DNA of 40,968 bases from a virus. This document shows, one piece after another, positions 13,868 through 22,335 of the stretch. The notes beneath the pieces were generated by a model. It did no database searches. It had not been told where the DNA came from and saw only the letters and a program-made list of their open reading frames with translations. The number at the start of each line of letters is the position of its first letter. The stretch's first letter is position 1. Where the stretch lies: positions 1 through 40,968 of IMG/VR virus record IMGVR_UViG_3300045440_000090; one strand, written 5' to 3'. The position numbers were made by a program, and so were the translations under genes.

Positions 13868-14076
13868 CTAAAGTTTACGCCTGGGTAGACATTGATTCGC
13901 AACTCCGGTCAAGACAGACTAACCTAAAGGACATACCGCATCCTGCAAAGCCTGAATGGCAGGGGTTGACGGATGATGATGTGCATGAGCTTACAAAAGA
14001 TGTGATTGCTTTCAGGAGTGATGTTGTGAAGTTTATTAGAGAAGCAGAAGCAAAACTCAAGGAGCGGAACACATGA
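13864..14076 (+). CDS. Small hypothetical protein
   Basis: This encodes 70 residues with an ATGA overlap. It has a short N-terminal strand (KVYAWVDID) and a long C-terminal helix (DVVKFIREAEAKLKER). It is likely soluble and I do not recognise it. Confidence 0.6.
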   Translation: MTKVYAWVDIDSQLRSRQTNLKDIPHPAKPEWQGLTDDDVHELTKDVIAFRSDVVKFIREAEAKLKERNT

Positions 14077-14273
14077 CTGAAACCGAGAGAAACCTAGACC
14101 TACTGCTAGGCGATGCCCTAGCAGAGAACGAGCGCCTCAAGCGCGAACTCAAGTACCAAGACGCCAGAGACGGCCACATCGGCACGCACGGCCCCGACTG
14201 CTGGAGCTACGGCCCCAAGCACTACGAGTGCGCGTTGCAACACATCAACTCAATAACGGATGACGGAAAATGA
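14073..14273 (+). CDS. Small coiled-coil hypothetical protein
   Basis: This encodes 66 residues with an ATGA overlap. The N terminus is a leucine-rich helix (ERNLDLLLGDALAENERLKREL) typical of a short coiled coil. The C terminus has histidine and cysteine (HGPDCWSYGPKHYEC) that could bind a metal. The function is unknown. Confidence 0.6.
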   Translation: MTETERNLDLLLGDALAENERLKRELKYQDARDGHIGTHGPDCWSYGPKHYECALQHINSITDDGK

Positions 14274-14527
14274 CATACAAACAAGTTGCACAACCTTGGC
14301 CGGACGCACCGGACACACCGTTGGAGAGCGTATACAACCCACCGCACTACAAGCAAGGCAAAATTGAGTGCATTGAGGCGATCCAGTCGGCGTTGACTGA
14401 AGAAGAGTTTCGGGGCTACTGCAAGGGCAACGCCATGAAATACATCTGGCGCGAGCGGCACAAGGGTGGCACCGAGTCCATTGAAAAAGCGGCGTGGTAT
14501 TTAGACTATATGATGCAGTGTGTATGA
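14270..14527 (+). CDS. DUF3310 protein
   Basis: This encodes 85 residues with the hallmark core of the DUF3310 family: NPPHYKQGKIECIEAI, then GYCKGNAMKYIWR and a C-terminal ESIEKAAWYLDYM helix. The family is common in phages beside nucleotide-metabolism genes and is sometimes called a nucleotide kinase-like protein, but its activity is not established. It is coupled by ATGA on both sides. Confidence 0.85.
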   Translation: MTYKQVAQPWPDAPDTPLESVYNPPHYKQGKIECIEAIQSALTEEEFRGYCKGNAMKYIWRERHKGGTESIEKAAWYLDYMMQCV

Positions 14528-14934
14528 TGCATCCTGACACCGAGCTGCTGATGCACCTAGCATTCAATCTGGTGCGCGAGTACCCCAACGGCGTGAGCAC
14601 GGTCGACATGCACCTGCGCATGGCGATCTCGCTTGACAAGACCCGCAAGATTTTGTGCTTTGCCCGCAAAGCGCGGCTGCTGGGCGTCGCCGGCTCCGGC
14701 GTCACCGCTCGGTGGGCGACACCTGAGCGAGCGGCAGAGCTAGACGCCGGTCGATGGACGAAGCGCAAGCTGCAGCACAAGGCCTGCCGGGACCGCAGGA
14801 CCGCGAGGCTCGCTGCCCGCCAGGCCGCGTCTGAACTGGCGCCAAAGCGGATTGCCAAGCCCTTCAGAATCAACGCACCGAATTCAGTATGGCAACTAGC
14901 GGAGTTCCAATGCGACCCACAAAAGCGGCGATAG
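14524..14934 (+). CDS. Hypothetical protein, possibly winged-helix DNA-binding
   Basis: This encodes 136 residues from the ATG at 14524 (a second ATG follows immediately). The first 65 residues read like a winged helix: a helix, GVSTVDMHLRMAISLDKTRKIL as helix-turn-helix, and GVTARWATP as wing. The rest is arginine- and alanine-rich (RDRRTARLAARQAA), consistent with nucleic-acid binding. It could be a late regulator placed next to the convergent morphogenesis operon. The family is not certain. Confidence 0.55.
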   Translation: MMHPDTELLMHLAFNLVREYPNGVSTVDMHLRMAISLDKTRKILCFARKARLLGVAGSGVTARWATPERAAELDAGRWTKRKLQHKACRDRRTARLAARQAASELAPKRIAKPFRINAPNSVWQLAEFQCDPQKRR

Positions 14935-15131
14935 ATGCGATACGGGAAGCCTACATGGCCGACGTCCTGACAATCAGAGCGCACATCCTAGCGCTCAATG
15001 ATCCGCATTTGGAGGATGCCTGGGCCGGTATCGAGACGTTCGCGGCGGTGGCGCTTCGGGTGATGGCGAAGACCAACCCGTCGAAGCTCAAGAGCGAGAT
15101 GGTGACTGTGGGGATTTCGGCCTTGCTATGA
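14910..15131 (+). CDS. Small hypothetical protein at the end of the plus-strand operon
   Basis: This encodes 73 residues from the ATG at 14910, which has GGAG 5 bases upstream; an in-frame ATG at 14889 lacks such a site. It overlaps the previous gene by 25 bases. It is helical and alanine-rich. Its stop overlaps the end of the convergent minus-strand gene at 15126 by six bases, leaving no room for a separate terminator. Confidence 0.6.
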   Translation: MRPTKAAIDAIREAYMADVLTIRAHILALNDPHLEDAWAGIETFAAVALRVMAKTNPSKLKSEMVTVGISALL

Positions 15132-15362
15132 CTTGTCGGCCTTGCCGTCAAGCCGGTCAAAGATTTTGCCAAGCATGTCTTTGATATCGCGCATGTCAGC
15201 CCGGTAATCGTCGCGGGCAACGTAGGTGCGCGGGAGGTCTTCCCGCAGCTTGGCTAGGTCGGACTTCAACTCTTTGACCGCTGCCCACAACTCCCTCGCA
15301 AACCACCCGGTGACGGCACAAGCGGTAGCCAGGCCAATGTCGATCAGGTGTTGCGAATCCAT
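15126..15362 (-). CDS. Small membrane/coiled-coil protein, end of the morphogenesis operon
   Basis: This encodes 78 residues with a hydrophobic N-terminal segment (IDIGLATACAVTGWFARELW) and a coiled-coil-like C terminus (VKELKSDLAKLREDL, then RDIKDMLGKIFDRLD). The layout resembles small anchor-plus-coil proteins such as XhlA-type lysis or tail proteins; homology is not claimed. It is the last gene of the minus-strand operon, beside another membrane protein, so an accessory lysis role is possible. Confidence 0.6.
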   Translation of the reverse strand: MDSQHLIDIGLATACAVTGWFARELWAAVKELKSDLAKLREDLPRTYVARDDYRADMRDIKDMLGKIFDRLDGKADKS

Positions 15363-15610
15363 CAGATCATCCTTGCAAAGAGTGGCACCGCCCCACCGGC
15401 GCAGGTTGCCAGGGCATCAAACCATTCTACGCCATGCGTGGGCCTCTCCGACCGTTGGTTGGAGAGCCAGTCGAGCACCTCCTTGCCCACTGCGGCAAGC
15501 ACCACGAGGCCGTAGGCGGCGTCAGGCCGGCGTAGGATGGCCAGCGCCAGCAGGAAGATGAGGGCGCCGTAGATGGCGTGGTTGGCCTTATCTTGCGGGA
15601 GCGAGGGCAT
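15362..15610 (-). CDS. Small multi-TM protein, VanZ-like pattern
   Basis: This encodes 82 residues from the ATG at 15610, which has GGAG 7 bases upstream. DKANHAIYGALIFLLALAI starts like VanZ-type membrane proteins; a second hydrophobic segment (YGLVVLAAVGKEVLDWL) and a third (DALATCAGGAVPLFA) follow. Such short proteins occur next to phage ejection genes and are sometimes called holin-like. Its start overlaps the large ejection protein gene by 23 bases. Confidence 0.6.
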   Translation of the reverse strand: MPSLPQDKANHAIYGALIFLLALAILRRPDAAYGLVVLAAVGKEVLDWLSNQRSERPTHGVEWFDALATCAGGAVPLFARMI

Positions 15611-18080
15611 TGTTGTTCTCCGTGTTGGCAAGAATGCCGCCTGCGGTTGCAGGCCGAGCGGCGCGGCGCAGCAACGCGTTGGTCATGTCTTGATTTGCGC
15701 GGTTGGCCATTGCCGACTCTATTTGCGCCGCAGCAAGCGCGGGGCTGGACATCTCACGCGCCAGTTCCAGCGCCATCTTTTCGTCCATAGAACCCGACAA
15801 TTGTTTGAAAACACCGTTAAAAATGGTGATAGTGCGGTTCAAAAACGAAGGTAGCGGAAGGCCTGCTTGTTTGCCAACTTCAGTCGCAATACGCTCGCCA
15901 GTTGGACCGGCAGGCCGGCCGGCTTTTGCTAGGCTTTCGTATTCGGCTTCCCGTGCTAAGTCAGCCCGCACCAAGTTCACTTTGGCCAACTGCTGCGGCG
16001 TCATGTTCTTGGTAAGGTCAGCGATGCGCTGCTCAACTGCAAGCGCATTGGCGCCTGGCGGCAACGGGGGGCGCAACTTGTTGCCGCTGTCTTTTGCCAT
16101 CTGGTTGATGCGAGCCAGCCGCGCCGCGTCCTTGTTGATGACATCAAGGCGTTGCGTCAAGTTCATGCCGGCATCGTCAAGGATGCCCAACGGGCGAGCG
16201 TAGTCCTTCATAAACTGCGCTTGCTTCGACGGGATGACGTTGCCAACTTCGTCCGTCACTTTGCGCCGGTACAAATCTTCAATGCCCGACCGCGCCACCT
16301 TCATGGCGTCTGGGTTCTTGCCAAAAAGGTCTACGAACTGGCCGGCTTCGCGCTCGCCGTCTTTGCTGAAGAACTTGGTGATGACATCGTCCGCATTGAC
16401 CTTTGGCTCGTTCAGCGCAGTCTGTTTGAACAGATTTGCGTTGACGCCAGTTTTGAAGCGCGGGACGTATTCGGTACGGTACAGGTTGACTGCTTTTGCG
16501 TACGCCTCTTTGGCAACGTCAGGAAGCGTGGTGCTTTTGCCGACCGCGTCATCGATTGCGCCGTGGATGTCGTACAGGTTTTTCAACGCAGTAGGCGACA
16601 TAGGTTGAGTGCCCAACTTGGCCGCAGCAATGTCCGCGTTCACTGCTTTGCGAAGATCGTCCAACTGTTGAAGCGTTGCCGTAGGCGGGCCGGCTTCTGG
16701 CGCTGCAATCTTGATGTTCTTGCTCACCTCGCCTTTGCCAAGTGCTTGCGCAGGCGGTTGAGCCGGTTTGAATGACAGCAACTTGCGAACAGTGTCAGGC
16801 GCCGATTCAGGCGCAAAACTGGAAAGTTTGCGCTCTAAGATCGACTCGGCTTTGGCCACAACATTCGACACATCGATGGCAGCGTCGCCGGCTTCTTTGA
16901 ACGCGGCGGTGTAGGCTGGTTGGATCACGCCTTTTTTGACCGTTTCCTGTTCTGCTTTGGCGGCGCCCAACAAACTGTCACCCACTTCGCGAGGGCTGAC
17001 ATTAGTCAACCCACGGTCAATCTTTGCCTTGGTGCGGTCCATAGCAGCGCCAAAGCGCGCTTGCGCCTGCGCTTCTTGTGCAAGCCTAGCGGCGTTGCTT
17101 TGCGCAGCTTGGCCGGCAAATTCAGTTGCCATCCCAGGCACTTCAGTAGACGCCTGCCCAAGCGCAGAGAATCGGGCGCTGCCTACAGGCGCGGCTACTT
17201 GCGCCGCTGTAGGGGCGCTGCCCGGTACAATGACCGCGTCGGGGCTTCGTAGCGCGTTGAGGATGTCTTGGCCTTTGCCCTCAATTGCCTGTATGTAAGT
17301 CGCCTCTTTTGGCGCAAACACCTTTCGGCGAAACTCAAGGCCAATTTTGGCAACCGGCGCAACTACTGCCGGGACTACTGCGCCAATGGCGCCGCCCATA
17401 GCGGTGTCGTCTGCATCGCCTCCAATAAGCGCAGTCGAAATGGCGCTGGGAACAGCGCCGCCCACAGCGCGAGTGGCGACGTTCCTTACGCCGGTCAATC
17501 CGGTCTGACCAAACCCAGAGGTCTCTATTGCCCCAGCAATTGGCGTTAGGAACTTGGCGAGTGACGGCGCCATTGTTGCGGCTGCTTTGAGCGGAGCGGC
17601 AACCAGACCACCGACAGGCGCAGTTGCAACCATCTGGGCGCCCAGTCGGGCGCTGCTGGCGAGAGGCGATTGGCCGTACCGTTGCTCGTACTCGGCCTTT
17701 GCTTTTGCCTCCGCCGCTTCTGCTGGAGCGCCACCGACCGCGGACAACACTGTGCCGGTGATGTCGCGGGCGCCTCGGTATCCACCGGCCAGTATTTGCG
17801 CCGGGATGGACTGCTTCACACCTTCAACAAACTGATCCATCCGCGACGGAGGCGTTGCCATAGGCGCTTGCGGCGCGCCAGCGGTCGGAATCTCGCTTAT
17901 TGCAGTGCCGCGAGTGGCGGGAGCTACACCAAGCAATTTTGACTTGACCAAACCTTGCGCTTCTGCGGATAGCTTCCCATAGCCGGCGTCTTGCTCCGCT
18001 ATCTTGTCGAAGACAAGCGTTCTTGCTTCAGGACTCAAGTTCTGAAACTCTGGGCGTTGCAGGTCCGCAAGGCTAGTCAT
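15588..18080 (-). CDS. Large ejection/internal virion protein
   Basis: This encodes 830 residues, among the largest products of the genome. Its alanine/glycine-rich hydrophobic stretches near 140-260 (for example VATAPVGGLVAAPLKAAATM and GGAIGAVVPAVVAPVA) could insert in a membrane, and the remainder is helical. Position after the DNA-transfer protein and a glutamine-rich protein parallels the P22 ejection gene order (gp7, gp20, gp16), where such proteins enter the cell to help DNA cross the envelope. Its ATG overlaps the previous stop. I see no lysozyme motif. Confidence 0.7.
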   Translation of the reverse strand: MTSLADLQRPEFQNLSPEARTLVFDKIAEQDAGYGKLSAEAQGLVKSKLLGVAPATRGTAISEIPTAGAPQAPMATPPSRMDQFVEGVKQSIPAQILAGGYRGARDITGTVLSAVGGAPAEAAEAKAKAEYEQRYGQSPLASSARLGAQMVATAPVGGLVAAPLKAAATMAPSLAKFLTPIAGAIETSGFGQTGLTGVRNVATRAVGGAVPSAISTALIGGDADDTAMGGAIGAVVPAVVAPVAKIGLEFRRKVFAPKEATYIQAIEGKGQDILNALRSPDAVIVPGSAPTAAQVAAPVGSARFSALGQASTEVPGMATEFAGQAAQSNAARLAQEAQAQARFGAAMDRTKAKIDRGLTNVSPREVGDSLLGAAKAEQETVKKGVIQPAYTAAFKEAGDAAIDVSNVVAKAESILERKLSSFAPESAPDTVRKLLSFKPAQPPAQALGKGEVSKNIKIAAPEAGPPTATLQQLDDLRKAVNADIAAAKLGTQPMSPTALKNLYDIHGAIDDAVGKSTTLPDVAKEAYAKAVNLYRTEYVPRFKTGVNANLFKQTALNEPKVNADDVITKFFSKDGEREAGQFVDLFGKNPDAMKVARSGIEDLYRRKVTDEVGNVIPSKQAQFMKDYARPLGILDDAGMNLTQRLDVINKDAARLARINQMAKDSGNKLRPPLPPGANALAVEQRIADLTKNMTPQQLAKVNLVRADLAREAEYESLAKAGRPAGPTGERIATEVGKQAGLPLPSFLNRTITIFNGVFKQLSGSMDEKMALELAREMSSPALAAAQIESAMANRANQDMTNALLRRAARPATAGGILANTENNNALAPAR

Positions 18081-19459
18081 TGCGTAACCCCCATAGATTT
18101 TAGGAAAGCAGCCGCTTCGGCTTTAGGGTCTGCCTTAGCAGCGTTTTCAACCGTAGGAGCCATGTCCTTGGTTGCAAATTGGCCTTGCCGTTCTGTCATC
18201 AATCGAACTATGGTAGCGCCTGCTGCTTTGCGAATGGCTCTTGGAAGCGTTGGGTCGGCTAGTTGGGCCGACGCTTGCTGGTAAGTTTTCAAATCTGCAT
18301 TTGATTGCGGGCCTTCAAAGCGCGGGACAAGTTTAAGCGGAAGGTCCGCAATAGGTTGCAATTTGCCAATGGCAATTGCGCCTGGCGTAGCTTTCCCAAC
18401 AAACCCCATGCTAATATCCGCCAGACGGCCAGCACCGCTACCCGTAGACTGGTCAATAAGACCGCCTTCTTTGATTGCGTCGCCTATCTCTGTGATGGCA
18501 AACGTAAGGTCTTTCTGAAGCTGCACTTTTGCGGCGGCTTGTTTCTCAGCAAAGGCCGTGGGTTTGCCTTTAACTGCCGCGCCGCCTAAAGTTGCCGGCG
18601 TAACCGCGCCGGTATCCATGTTCATAATACCCAACGTACCGTCGTTCATTGTCACTTGTTGCGTGCGCAACGCTGGCTCAGCGCGAGGCTGCGCCGGGGC
18701 GCGGGCAGCATTTGCAAGTTCTTTCTTGTATTCAAGGAACGTGCCTTTGTACCCTTGAGCTTTGGATACATCGTAGCCTTGCTGATCGGGAGAAGGCGCA
18801 TACGTCGGCGCTTCTTTTGGTGCAGTGCCAACAACCGTGGAGCCGCTCATTAGTGATGCACCCGGAGCAACCACTTGGGGCCGCAATTCGCCAGCAGTTG
18901 CGCCTTGCTGCGACAGCATCGCCATGCGGTCAGCCATTGGCATCGCCAGCAAGCGTTCTGCCTTAGTACGCACTGCTGTTTTTTCTTCGGGCGTGTACAT
19001 CGGCGATGCTTCCACATCCTCCGCGTGCGCAGTAATGTTGGCGTCAGATGGGCGACTGCTAATGTCGCGGTACATCTGCCCCAAATGCTTTTGCTTTTCT
19101 AAGGCCAGCTTTGCTTGCGTTTCTTGGCCTGTGAATCCAAGATTTCTAACTTCAGCGCCAGTTTTCAAATTGCCGTAATACCCCTTGAGGATACTTTCAG
19201 CCTGCGTCGGCGCTACTTCGTAGACTTTTCGTTGCGACGCTGGCGTAGAGAGGTCAAAGTCGGGACTCGACATGAGGCCGCGCAGCGCGTTCATCTCTTG
19301 CTGCCCGCGCTGCTTCTCCTGCATCGTCATCTGGTTCAGTTGGTTCTGCTGCTGCATTGATTGCATCTGCATCAACTGCGGCATGTTCCCCATCGGGTCT
19401 ACCGGTGGCGGGACGCGGAACTGGGCGCCTTGGGCAATGAGAGCGTTTAGATCAGCCAT
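18077..19459 (-). CDS. Ejection/internal virion protein, glutamine-rich
   Basis: This encodes 460 residues. The N-terminal 60 residues are rich in Q and M (LMQMQSMQQQNQLNQMTMQ), suggesting a helical, coiled region. It is followed by helical and low-complexity segments with PAQPRAEP. It lies between the DNA-transfer protein and the 830-residue protein and is probably the second of three ejected proteins by analogy with P22 gp20. Its stop overlaps the next gene's ATG. Confidence 0.65.
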   Translation of the reverse strand: MADLNALIAQGAQFRVPPPVDPMGNMPQLMQMQSMQQQNQLNQMTMQEKQRGQQEMNALRGLMSSPDFDLSTPASQRKVYEVAPTQAESILKGYYGNLKTGAEVRNLGFTGQETQAKLALEKQKHLGQMYRDISSRPSDANITAHAEDVEASPMYTPEEKTAVRTKAERLLAMPMADRMAMLSQQGATAGELRPQVVAPGASLMSGSTVVGTAPKEAPTYAPSPDQQGYDVSKAQGYKGTFLEYKKELANAARAPAQPRAEPALRTQQVTMNDGTLGIMNMDTGAVTPATLGGAAVKGKPTAFAEKQAAAKVQLQKDLTFAITEIGDAIKEGGLIDQSTGSGAGRLADISMGFVGKATPGAIAIGKLQPIADLPLKLVPRFEGPQSNADLKTYQQASAQLADPTLPRAIRKAAGATIVRLMTERQGQFATKDMAPTVENAAKADPKAEAAAFLKSMGVTQ

Positions 19460-19461
19460 GA

Positions 19462-20268
19462 TTAACTAAATCCCGGGTAGTTTGCGTTCATGCTAGTCTC
19501 GTACGAAGGAAACACCGTCACATCCCCACCAACGCCGCCGCCCACCCGACTGCCAAACAACGAGTTGAAGTTGGCTTGGTTCTGGTTCTGCTGTTGCTGC
19601 TGCTGGTACATGCTGCCCATCGAGGCTAGCGCGTTGCCCATCGTGTTGGCAGAACCCATTTGCCCAGCGGCAATCGACTGGCCTGCCTGGCCCATCAGGT
19701 TGCCCGCGTTGACGCCGTACTGGCCTGCTTGCGCGGCTTGCCCCGCTGCTGCTGCCTGACCCGACGACATCAAACTGCCAAGCGGCTGAAGCTGGTTGGC
19801 GCGGTTGGTCTGGTAGCGGTTGAAGGCGTTGCCGTACTCTTGCGAGGCAAGACCTTGCCGGTAGTCTTCCATGCCCTTCATGGTCTGACCGGAGATCAGC
19901 CCGCCCCTAGCGCCAGCGCGGTGGCCCATTGCTTTGAGACCTTCGCCTAGCCTAAAAGCGTAGCCGGGGTCTTGCTGGAAGTCCTGCATACCGAAGTCAC
20001 GGGAGTACTGACCGTACCCCGCTGCGCCAGTGTTGCCGCCTAGTCCAAGCAATTCCATCAGCCGGTTCTGACCAGTCAGGCCAGCTTGACGATACGGTTC
20101 TGAAAGACGTTTCTGTTCGTCAAACATCTCCTTCTGAAGCGCGGCGGCGCGATCAGCGGCAGCGGCCTGAGTGCCCGCAGCACTCTGAGCGCCACTGCTT
20201 GAGATTAGACCGCCCAAGAGGGCGCTGCCACCTATGAATGCTTGTCCAGCAGTGATGCCGAAAGTCAT
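19462..20268 (-). CDS. DNA-transfer (ejection) protein
   Basis: This encodes 268 residues, with a glycine-rich hydrophobic N terminus (GQAFIGGSALLGGLISSSGAQ) and a conserved-looking core QQDPGYAFRLGEGLKAMGHR, GGLISGQT, ASQEYGNAFNRYQTNRANQL. These are features of DNA-transfer proteins found beside P22-like tail genes, the counterpart of P22 gp7. A glutamine/asparagine run and a glycine-rich tail follow. It is coupled by ATGA to the cupin-like gene upstream. Confidence 0.75.
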   Translation of the reverse strand: MTFGITAGQAFIGGSALLGGLISSSGAQSAAGTQAAAADRAAALQKEMFDEQKRLSEPYRQAGLTGQNRLMELLGLGGNTGAAGYGQYSRDFGMQDFQQDPGYAFRLGEGLKAMGHRAGARGGLISGQTMKGMEDYRQGLASQEYGNAFNRYQTNRANQLQPLGSLMSSGQAAAAGQAAQAGQYGVNAGNLMGQAGQSIAAGQMGSANTMGNALASMGSMYQQQQQQNQNQANFNSLFGSRVGGGVGGDVTVFPSYETSMNANYPGFS

Positions 20269-20777
20269 GCCGTCACCTTTTCCGTTATGTCGCCCAGAAG
20301 GCCCATCTCATCGTACGTTGGCGAGATGAGTTCTGATTCTATCGCGTCTAGCTCTGAGTGCTTGGTCATATGCACCGTCACCCAGATCGTGTCTTCTTCC
20401 GCGTACACCGCTCGCTTGAGTCCCTCTTCAGAGACAAAGGTGCAGGGCGCTTCAAAGTATTTTTTGCCAAACTCGGTGCTGACCGACACCTTGCCCTGCA
20501 AGATGAAGTTCAGGTGCTGGTGCCGGTGAATCTTCCCGATGATCAGCGTCCCCTGCGGGATGAACATCTGCCTAGCGTAGGTGCGGCACCCGTACTCTTC
20601 GTGCATGGGCGAGAAGGTGTGCGTCAGAGTGCAGTCAGGCAACCGATCCGGCATATCGCCGTCAGCGATCAGCTTCTGCATCCCTTCCTGTACGGTCAAG
20701 ATGTTCTGTCGAAACTTGACTTTCGACGGAGTGTTCTTTGCAATTGCAAAGAACTCTGGACCGTAGGTCACCTTCAT
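20265..20777 (-). CDS. Cupin-like virion-cluster protein
   Basis: This encodes 170 residues. The C-terminal half has the cupin pattern: GTLIIGKIHRHQHLNFILQGKVSV with the H-x-H pair, and a later EAPCTFVSEEGLKRAVYAEEDT strand. The cupin barrel would hold a metal or sugar, although phage members may be purely structural. GGAAG precedes the ATG. It lies in the tail/ejection gene block between DUF6321 and the DNA-transfer protein. Confidence 0.65.
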   Translation of the reverse strand: MKVTYGPEFFAIAKNTPSKVKFRQNILTVQEGMQKLIADGDMPDRLPDCTLTHTFSPMHEEYGCRTYARQMFIPQGTLIIGKIHRHQHLNFILQGKVSVSTEFGKKYFEAPCTFVSEEGLKRAVYAEEDTIWVTVHMTKHSELDAIESELISPTYDEMGLLGDITEKVTA

Positions 20778-20778
20778 G

Positions 20779-21021
20779 TCAGCACTTCCACTTCTTCAGC
20801 GCCAGTGCCTTGCGAGTCGGCTCGCCCTTGGCGTCCTTCATCGGCCCCGGCACGCCGCCCATCCTGGCGCAAAACGAGTCCTTGCGCGGCCCGCCCTCGG
20901 GCTGCGGTGGCTTCAACCCAGGCTTGCCAGGGTTCGCTGCGTTGTACGAGGCGCGGCCCTTGGCGTTCAAGCCGCCGCTCTCGGACTTGCCTTCCTTGCG
21001 CTGCCAGGCTGGAGTTTTCAT
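20779..21021 (-). CDS. DUF6321 small basic protein
   Basis: This encodes 80 residues matching the pattern of DUF6321: starts MKTPAWQRKEGK, then GGLNAKGRASYN, LKPPQPEGG, DSFCARMGG, and ends TRKALALKKWKC. The protein is lysine- and proline-rich and largely unstructured. It recurs in tail or head gene blocks of many phages; its role is unknown. Its ATG overlaps the stop of the tail-fibre gene. Confidence 0.8.
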   Translation of the reverse strand: MKTPAWQRKEGKSESGGLNAKGRASYNAANPGKPGLKPPQPEGGPRKDSFCARMGGVPGPMKDAKGEPTRKALALKKWKC

Positions 21022-22325
21022 GCTGCTGCAATCGTGGTGACGGTGCCAGATGAGCCCCGGTATTTGAGAGCGCCGGCCTCGACGTAGAGTTGGCCTAAGC
21101 CCGCTGGGGAGGTTGCTGGCGCGGCGGCCACATTGAAAATGGCAATGGCACCATTTGGAAGAATTTGCATTCTTATAAGCCCAGCTACAGAGCCAGTGGG
21201 CGTAGTGACAAATCCTATAAGCGATGGAATGCTAGTCGCGGATGTAGCGCCATAAGTAGCAGAATCGCCAACAGCAGAATAAATTGAGGTAACGCTACTA
21301 TTGGTGGTTCCATTTGACCCAAGAAAATTTATTTTCCCAAGACCGTCATCATTTGCAACTAAATTAAACGAAGTAGCAGTTGTTCCGCGAGTCTTTATAA
21401 GAAAAATAGACGGATCACCTGCGGTATTTGAAAACCCTCGTATTGTCGTGGCAGGCGCAAACGTAGTGGCGTCCCCATAAATCTGAACACCAAACGCGCC
21501 TGTGGCTGATGTGGGGCCGCCAACAAGGATTTTAGTGGGAACAGACACCGCCCCCAAGTTATCAATCCGCATCCGCTCAGCACTACCCGCAGCAATGATC
21601 ACAGTATCGCTAAGGCCAGCAGTCCCGGCAACTGATCCTATGATCGTGTTGTTGTTGCCTGTGGTTAGTGCGGAGCCTGCGCCTTGGCCTAAAGCAAGAT
21701 TTTGACCGCCAGTATTAGAGGATAAAGCCGATTGCCCAAGGGCCGTGTTATTGTATCCGCTAGCTCCAGTATTGGCGGCTAGAGCTTGCATACCAACAGC
21801 AGTATTATTATTACCAGAAGTGCTGGCCGTTAATGCCCCCTGACCAACCCCAGTATTATTTGCGCCACTCAAGCTACCGTTACTCAGCGCACTAACACCA
21901 ACCGCAGTATTGTTGGCAACAGCATTAGCCCCCAGTCCAACGGTCAGGCCTTGGATCACTGCGCCGCCAGTCAGTGTCGAGACGCCTGTTACGCCAAGGG
22001 TTGTGCTGGCTGTGATTGCTGCGGCAGCTAGGGTGCCGGTGAAGGCGGGGGATGCACTTCTAACCGTGCTGCCCGTGCCGGTGCTTGTGGTGACTCCTGT
22101 GCCGCCATTGGCGACCGCTAGGGTGCCAGCTAGGGTAACTGCGCCAGCCGTTGCAGAAGCCGGTGTAAGGCCCGTGGTGCCTCCAGCAAAAGAGGTGACC
22201 CCGGAGGTTGCAGCAACCGCCGCAGCGGTCGTCTGACTAGTAATGCCGCCCTTGACTACCGCAACAAGCTCGGTGCCCGTAAGAGCACCAGCAGCAGGAA
22301 GGTTTGATATTTTGACGCCGGCCAT
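21018..22325 (-). CDS. Tail fibre / adhesin-like protein with YadA-type repeats
   Basis: This encodes 435 residues from the ATG at 22325, with AAGGAG 6 bases upstream; a longer frame back to 22460 lies inside the tailspike gene. Residues after about 175 contain a run of N-N-T-A-V-G or N-N-T-x-x-G repeats (NNTAVGVSAL, NNTGVGQGAL, NNTAVGMQAL, NNTALGQSAL, NNTIIG), which fold as trimeric left-handed rolls in YadA-like adhesin heads. The segment 21140-21420 has lower GC than its surroundings, suggesting acquired host-range DNA. It probably contacts the host surface together with the tailspike. Confidence 0.7.
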   Translation of the reverse strand: MAGVKISNLPAAGALTGTELVAVVKGGITSQTTAAAVAATSGVTSFAGGTTGLTPASATAGAVTLAGTLAVANGGTGVTTSTGTGSTVRSASPAFTGTLAAAAITASTTLGVTGVSTLTGGAVIQGLTVGLGANAVANNTAVGVSALSNGSLSGANNTGVGQGALTASTSGNNNTAVGMQALAANTGASGYNNTALGQSALSSNTGGQNLALGQGAGSALTTGNNNTIIGSVAGTAGLSDTVIIAAGSAERMRIDNLGAVSVPTKILVGGPTSATGAFGVQIYGDATTFAPATTIRGFSNTAGDPSIFLIKTRGTTATSFNLVANDDGLGKINFLGSNGTTNSSVTSIYSAVGDSATYGATSATSIPSLIGFVTTPTGSVAGLIRMQILPNGAIAIFNVAAAPATSPAGLGQLYVEAGALKYRGSSGTVTTIAAA

Positions 22326-22335
22326 GATGGGCTCC

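Noticed and set aside
9387-15131. Integrase, excisionase or CI-like repressor indicating a temperate life style
   Set aside because: No product has tyrosine or serine recombinase motifs. The one winged-helix candidate (14524-14934) is not repressor-like in position or length.
20265-22325. Diversity-generating retroelement acting on the fibre, as in the P22-like Bordetella phage BPP-1
   Set aside because: I see no reverse transcriptase gene, no Avd-like gene and no template/variable repeat pair.
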